Origin: Cercis canadensis
Lineage: Eukaryota > Streptophyta > Magnoliopsida > Fabales > Fabaceae
NCBI GenBank assembly: GCA_003255065.1
Contig: QAOA01003658.1
Span: 25,330-89,329 of the forward strand
Direction of reading: 5' to 3'
Length of the DNA: 64,000 bases
Below are positions 61,931 to 64,000 of the stretch, in pieces; position 1 is the first letter of the stretch, and every line of letters begins with the position of its first letter. The notes below the pieces were generated by a model that worked only from the letters and a program-made list of their open reading frames with translations, was not told where the DNA came from and searched no databases. A program made the translations under genes and the position numbers.

Positions 61931-63379
61931 TTAGGTTGTGTTTGGATGGAGTATTTGACAAATTCTTGTGTATTTTAAATACATGTAATTAAAATGCAGT
62001 ATTTTAAATACATGTATTTATAAAATACCTTGTTTGGATATATTTATTATAAAAAGAGTATTTCAAATCAGTGTGCTTGGTCTCTAACTCCGGTTGTTAG
62101 CCCCCACTAACAGTACGCGAGGGAACAGTGCCTCACAACCCCACATCCTCAAGACATTTTCTCGTCTCGTGTACTTTTCCATTGTAACAATGACAGTATT
62201 ACACATGAATAAAGTGAGAGAAAAAAAGTGATCAATATAAGGGTGAGATAGGATAACATGCAGAAACACAGAAAAGCCAATCACTTATCATTGTGAAGTA
62301 AATTTAAGGGTGAGATTCAATCTGTCACCCTATCAGTTTTACATAAAAAAAATTTGAACAAAGGGGAAAGACCTTCCTCCTTCACAAGCGAAAGGTGAGG
62401 TCAAGATTGATGTGCTGCTCAGGGCTAAGGGGGAGAACCTCAGAGCTGGAGACGCCATGAAAGCCAAAAGGAAGTGAACTTGCACCAATTTTATAACCAA
62501 CTCACTCACTAGCCTGGAAAAGCTGCTCGAGTTTTTCTCAAGAGAAGAGGACCTAGGACTGTATGAATGGAATGCAGAAGAAGAACAATATATATAATGA
62601 CTGCAATGAACCCAGCTGTAAATCTCCTCTCACTTGATCACAATATTTGAGTACTTGGCCGCATATTGGTAGCCAACCTGCATAGTTATTTCCTTTCTTG
62701 CCCACCTGAGCTATGGCCAAAGCTGCAAAGATGCTTGAGATGAGTAACATGGTGAATACCTGCTCCAAAAATTAACGTATTACTAAGTCCTGCATAAATA
62801 GANCTTTGACCAGTCAAAATCCCTATCAAGTGCATGCAAATGCAATTAAACGTTTCAAACTCTACAACTACCCAAATTTCAGAAACCCAAAAGAATTGAG
62901 ATGTGAATCTATCAAACCCCAAAATAGAAACTGAAATTCATACATAAGAACTCTACTTGGCCTTCGATACTTGCTGTGGCGACTGTAGAAGGTTGTGAAG
63001 AGCAGAAAGTGAGAGGCGGTGCTATGGGTGGTGGCGTTGACGGCGGCGATACTAGCCGGTGGAGGCGTTGGTGGCGGCGGTGCTGGCAAATGGCGGTGAT
63101 GCTGGTTGATGGCTGCACACAGTGTCGAGAGAAAGGAGTCACGGAGGCTACAGGGAGGGAGAGGGGTATCGGGGGAGAAAAAAGTGAATTTCAAATACAC
63201 ACTATTTTAAGTGAATTTGAAATACATTATATTAGGATTTTGAAAGTCACTCTAAAAATACACTGAAATTTGATAAATACTTTAAAAAATTACACAAACA
63301 GAGTAATTTAAAATTAGTATTTTAAATACACTCTACAAATACATTACACTCTACAAATACATCATCCAAACACACCCTA
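61931..63379. mobile_element. TIR element (about 1.4 kb) enclosing a CASP-like exon
   Basis: The left end GGTTGTGTTTGGATGGAGTA (61934) pairs with the right end, whose complement reads GGTGTGTTTGGATGATGTA (63376). Subterminal TATTTxxAAATAC words recur at both sides. The flanks TTA and CTAA would allow a 3-bp TTA/TAA-type target, but the duplication is imperfect. The terminal word resembles the MITE at 57402, so a PIF/Harbinger relation is possible. One N lies at 62803. Confidence 0.6.
62509..62759 (-). pseudogene. CASP-like (CASPL) membrane protein exon, frameshifted
   Basis: On the minus strand, after an acceptor GAGCAG, the frame reads [18 protein letters not shown], then [18 protein letters not shown] and KYCDQVRG. 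This is the last third of a plant CASP-like protein of the CASPL1 type (four-helix membrane proteins related to Casparian strip proteins). After RG the reading shifts by one base. The expected last helix ([18 protein letters not shown]) and tail continue in another frame to a TAG at 62509-62511. Upstream exons are not found. One shift and the missing first exon make it a broken gene, unless the shift is a sequencing error. Confidence 0.8.
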
Positions 63380-64000
63380 AAAGATTTTCTCTATAAATTG
63401 AGGCTCTAGCTTGTATCTCCATCACTCTATACTCAAAACCATCAAAAGTTCACACTCATTTATCACCTTTGCTCTCATTCTCCAAACTGCGTTCGCAGCA
63501 GGTGAACCACAACACACAATAACCAAACAAGCACTTTTCTTAATCTTGTGTAAACCTATTAAGAACCAATCAAGCAAAGCAACAGATCAAAGTGGAAAAA
63601 TAAATCAGAGGACACCACAATTTTTAACGTGAAAAACCTTCCCAATATAGTAAAAATCATGGGAACTAGTCCAAAATATCATCCACTATTAAACAATAAT
63701 GGGTACAATCACAAATGTTCTCCCCAGTCACAACTAGAGGCATACAATCAGAATATAATAAAAAATAAATATCCTGGCATCAAACACTACAATCTCAAGT
63801 TAAAGTGGAGAGAAAAGCACCAAAATAGAGGCAATTTTCACATGTTCAGGCCTAGCGGTCTCAGAATCTGATTTCCATCTTTAAGGCATAGTGGTCATAT
63901 GTACCCAATTTTAAGGTTAGAGAAGTTCTCAGAACCTTAGATTAAATCTTAGTGTACCTATTCTTGGTGGTTGTGATGTTACAGTGGTGGTATTATTAAC
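63380..64000. other. Repeat-like sequence at the window end
   Basis: No gene is supportable. The words TTTTTAACGTGAAAAACCTTCC and the following 200 bp recall a repeat seen in plant copia-type elements, but I cannot place it. The frames at 63411 and 63629 are not recognised. Confidence 0.3.

Noticed and set aside
62868-63266. Minus-strand Pro/Ala/His-rich and plus-strand Gly-rich frames
   Set aside because: They are opposite readings of a GGTGGCGGC-rich stretch within the TIR element, without known domain. A first CASPL exon could hide here, but I could not recognise one.
1-64000. tRNA, rRNA or CRISPR arrays
   Set aside because: I looked for A/B-box tRNA patterns, conserved rRNA words and spaced direct repeats and found none that I could support.

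Overview
The window is nuclear DNA of a flowering plant, most likely a eudicot and possibly a woody one. It is AT-rich, its genes have spliced introns, and it is loaded with nested transposable elements. I cannot name the species from the sequence. Three intact protein genes can be modelled exon by exon with clean GT-AG junctions and preserved phase. They are a plastid-type pentatricopeptide repeat (PPR) gene (EMB976 family, 384-6192, 8 exons, 1064 aa), a small DnaJ-type zinc-finger gene (9897-11627, 4 exons, 110 aa) and a GT8 xylan glucuronosyltransferase (GUX1/GUX2 group, 50874-54543, 4 coding exons, 645 aa). Nothing suggests that the three work in one pathway. They look like ordinary single genes separated by repeats.

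Broken genes: an F-box gene relic with frameshifts (6606-7687), a frameshifted NPF/NRT1 transporter fragment (about 12011-12640), a villin exon inside a Helitron (47408-47530), PPR fragments inside a hAT-like element (about 60220-60900) and a frameshifted CASP-like exon inside a TIR element (62509-62759).

The stretch from 13.2 to 49 kb is a transposon stack whose order can be read from target sites. The oldest layer is a Ty3/gypsy (Tat/Ogre-like) element. It has a truncated 5' LTR from 13236, an integrase relic at 15950-16111 and 30284-31052, a 41-bp tandem repeat at 31858-32100, and a 3' LTR starting at 32231. Its integrase is split by a solo LTR of the same family (16112-30278). That LTR contains another solo LTR (16542-20716, perfect AAGGG duplication) and a hAT-like element (22649-27764, 8-bp duplication). 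The hAT-like element carries a reverse-oriented solo LTR (23831-26945, ATCAT duplication). The 5' LTR carries a Mutator-like MITE (13590-13801, 9-bp duplication). The 3' LTR is interrupted exactly between an A and a T by a 15.7-kb segment (32567-48247) with Helitron termini, which I read as a giant non-autonomous Helitron on the minus strand.

Downstream of GUX there is a rearranged copy of the same LTR family (about 55505-58728) carrying a Tourist-type MITE. It is followed by a second hAT-like element with captured PPR sequence (59541-61490) and a TIR element with a captured CASP-like exon (about 61931-63379). Several single N characters sit between near-identical direct repeats and probably mark assembly joins rather than biology. 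One 55-base gap (38956-39010) lies in an AC/AT microsatellite.
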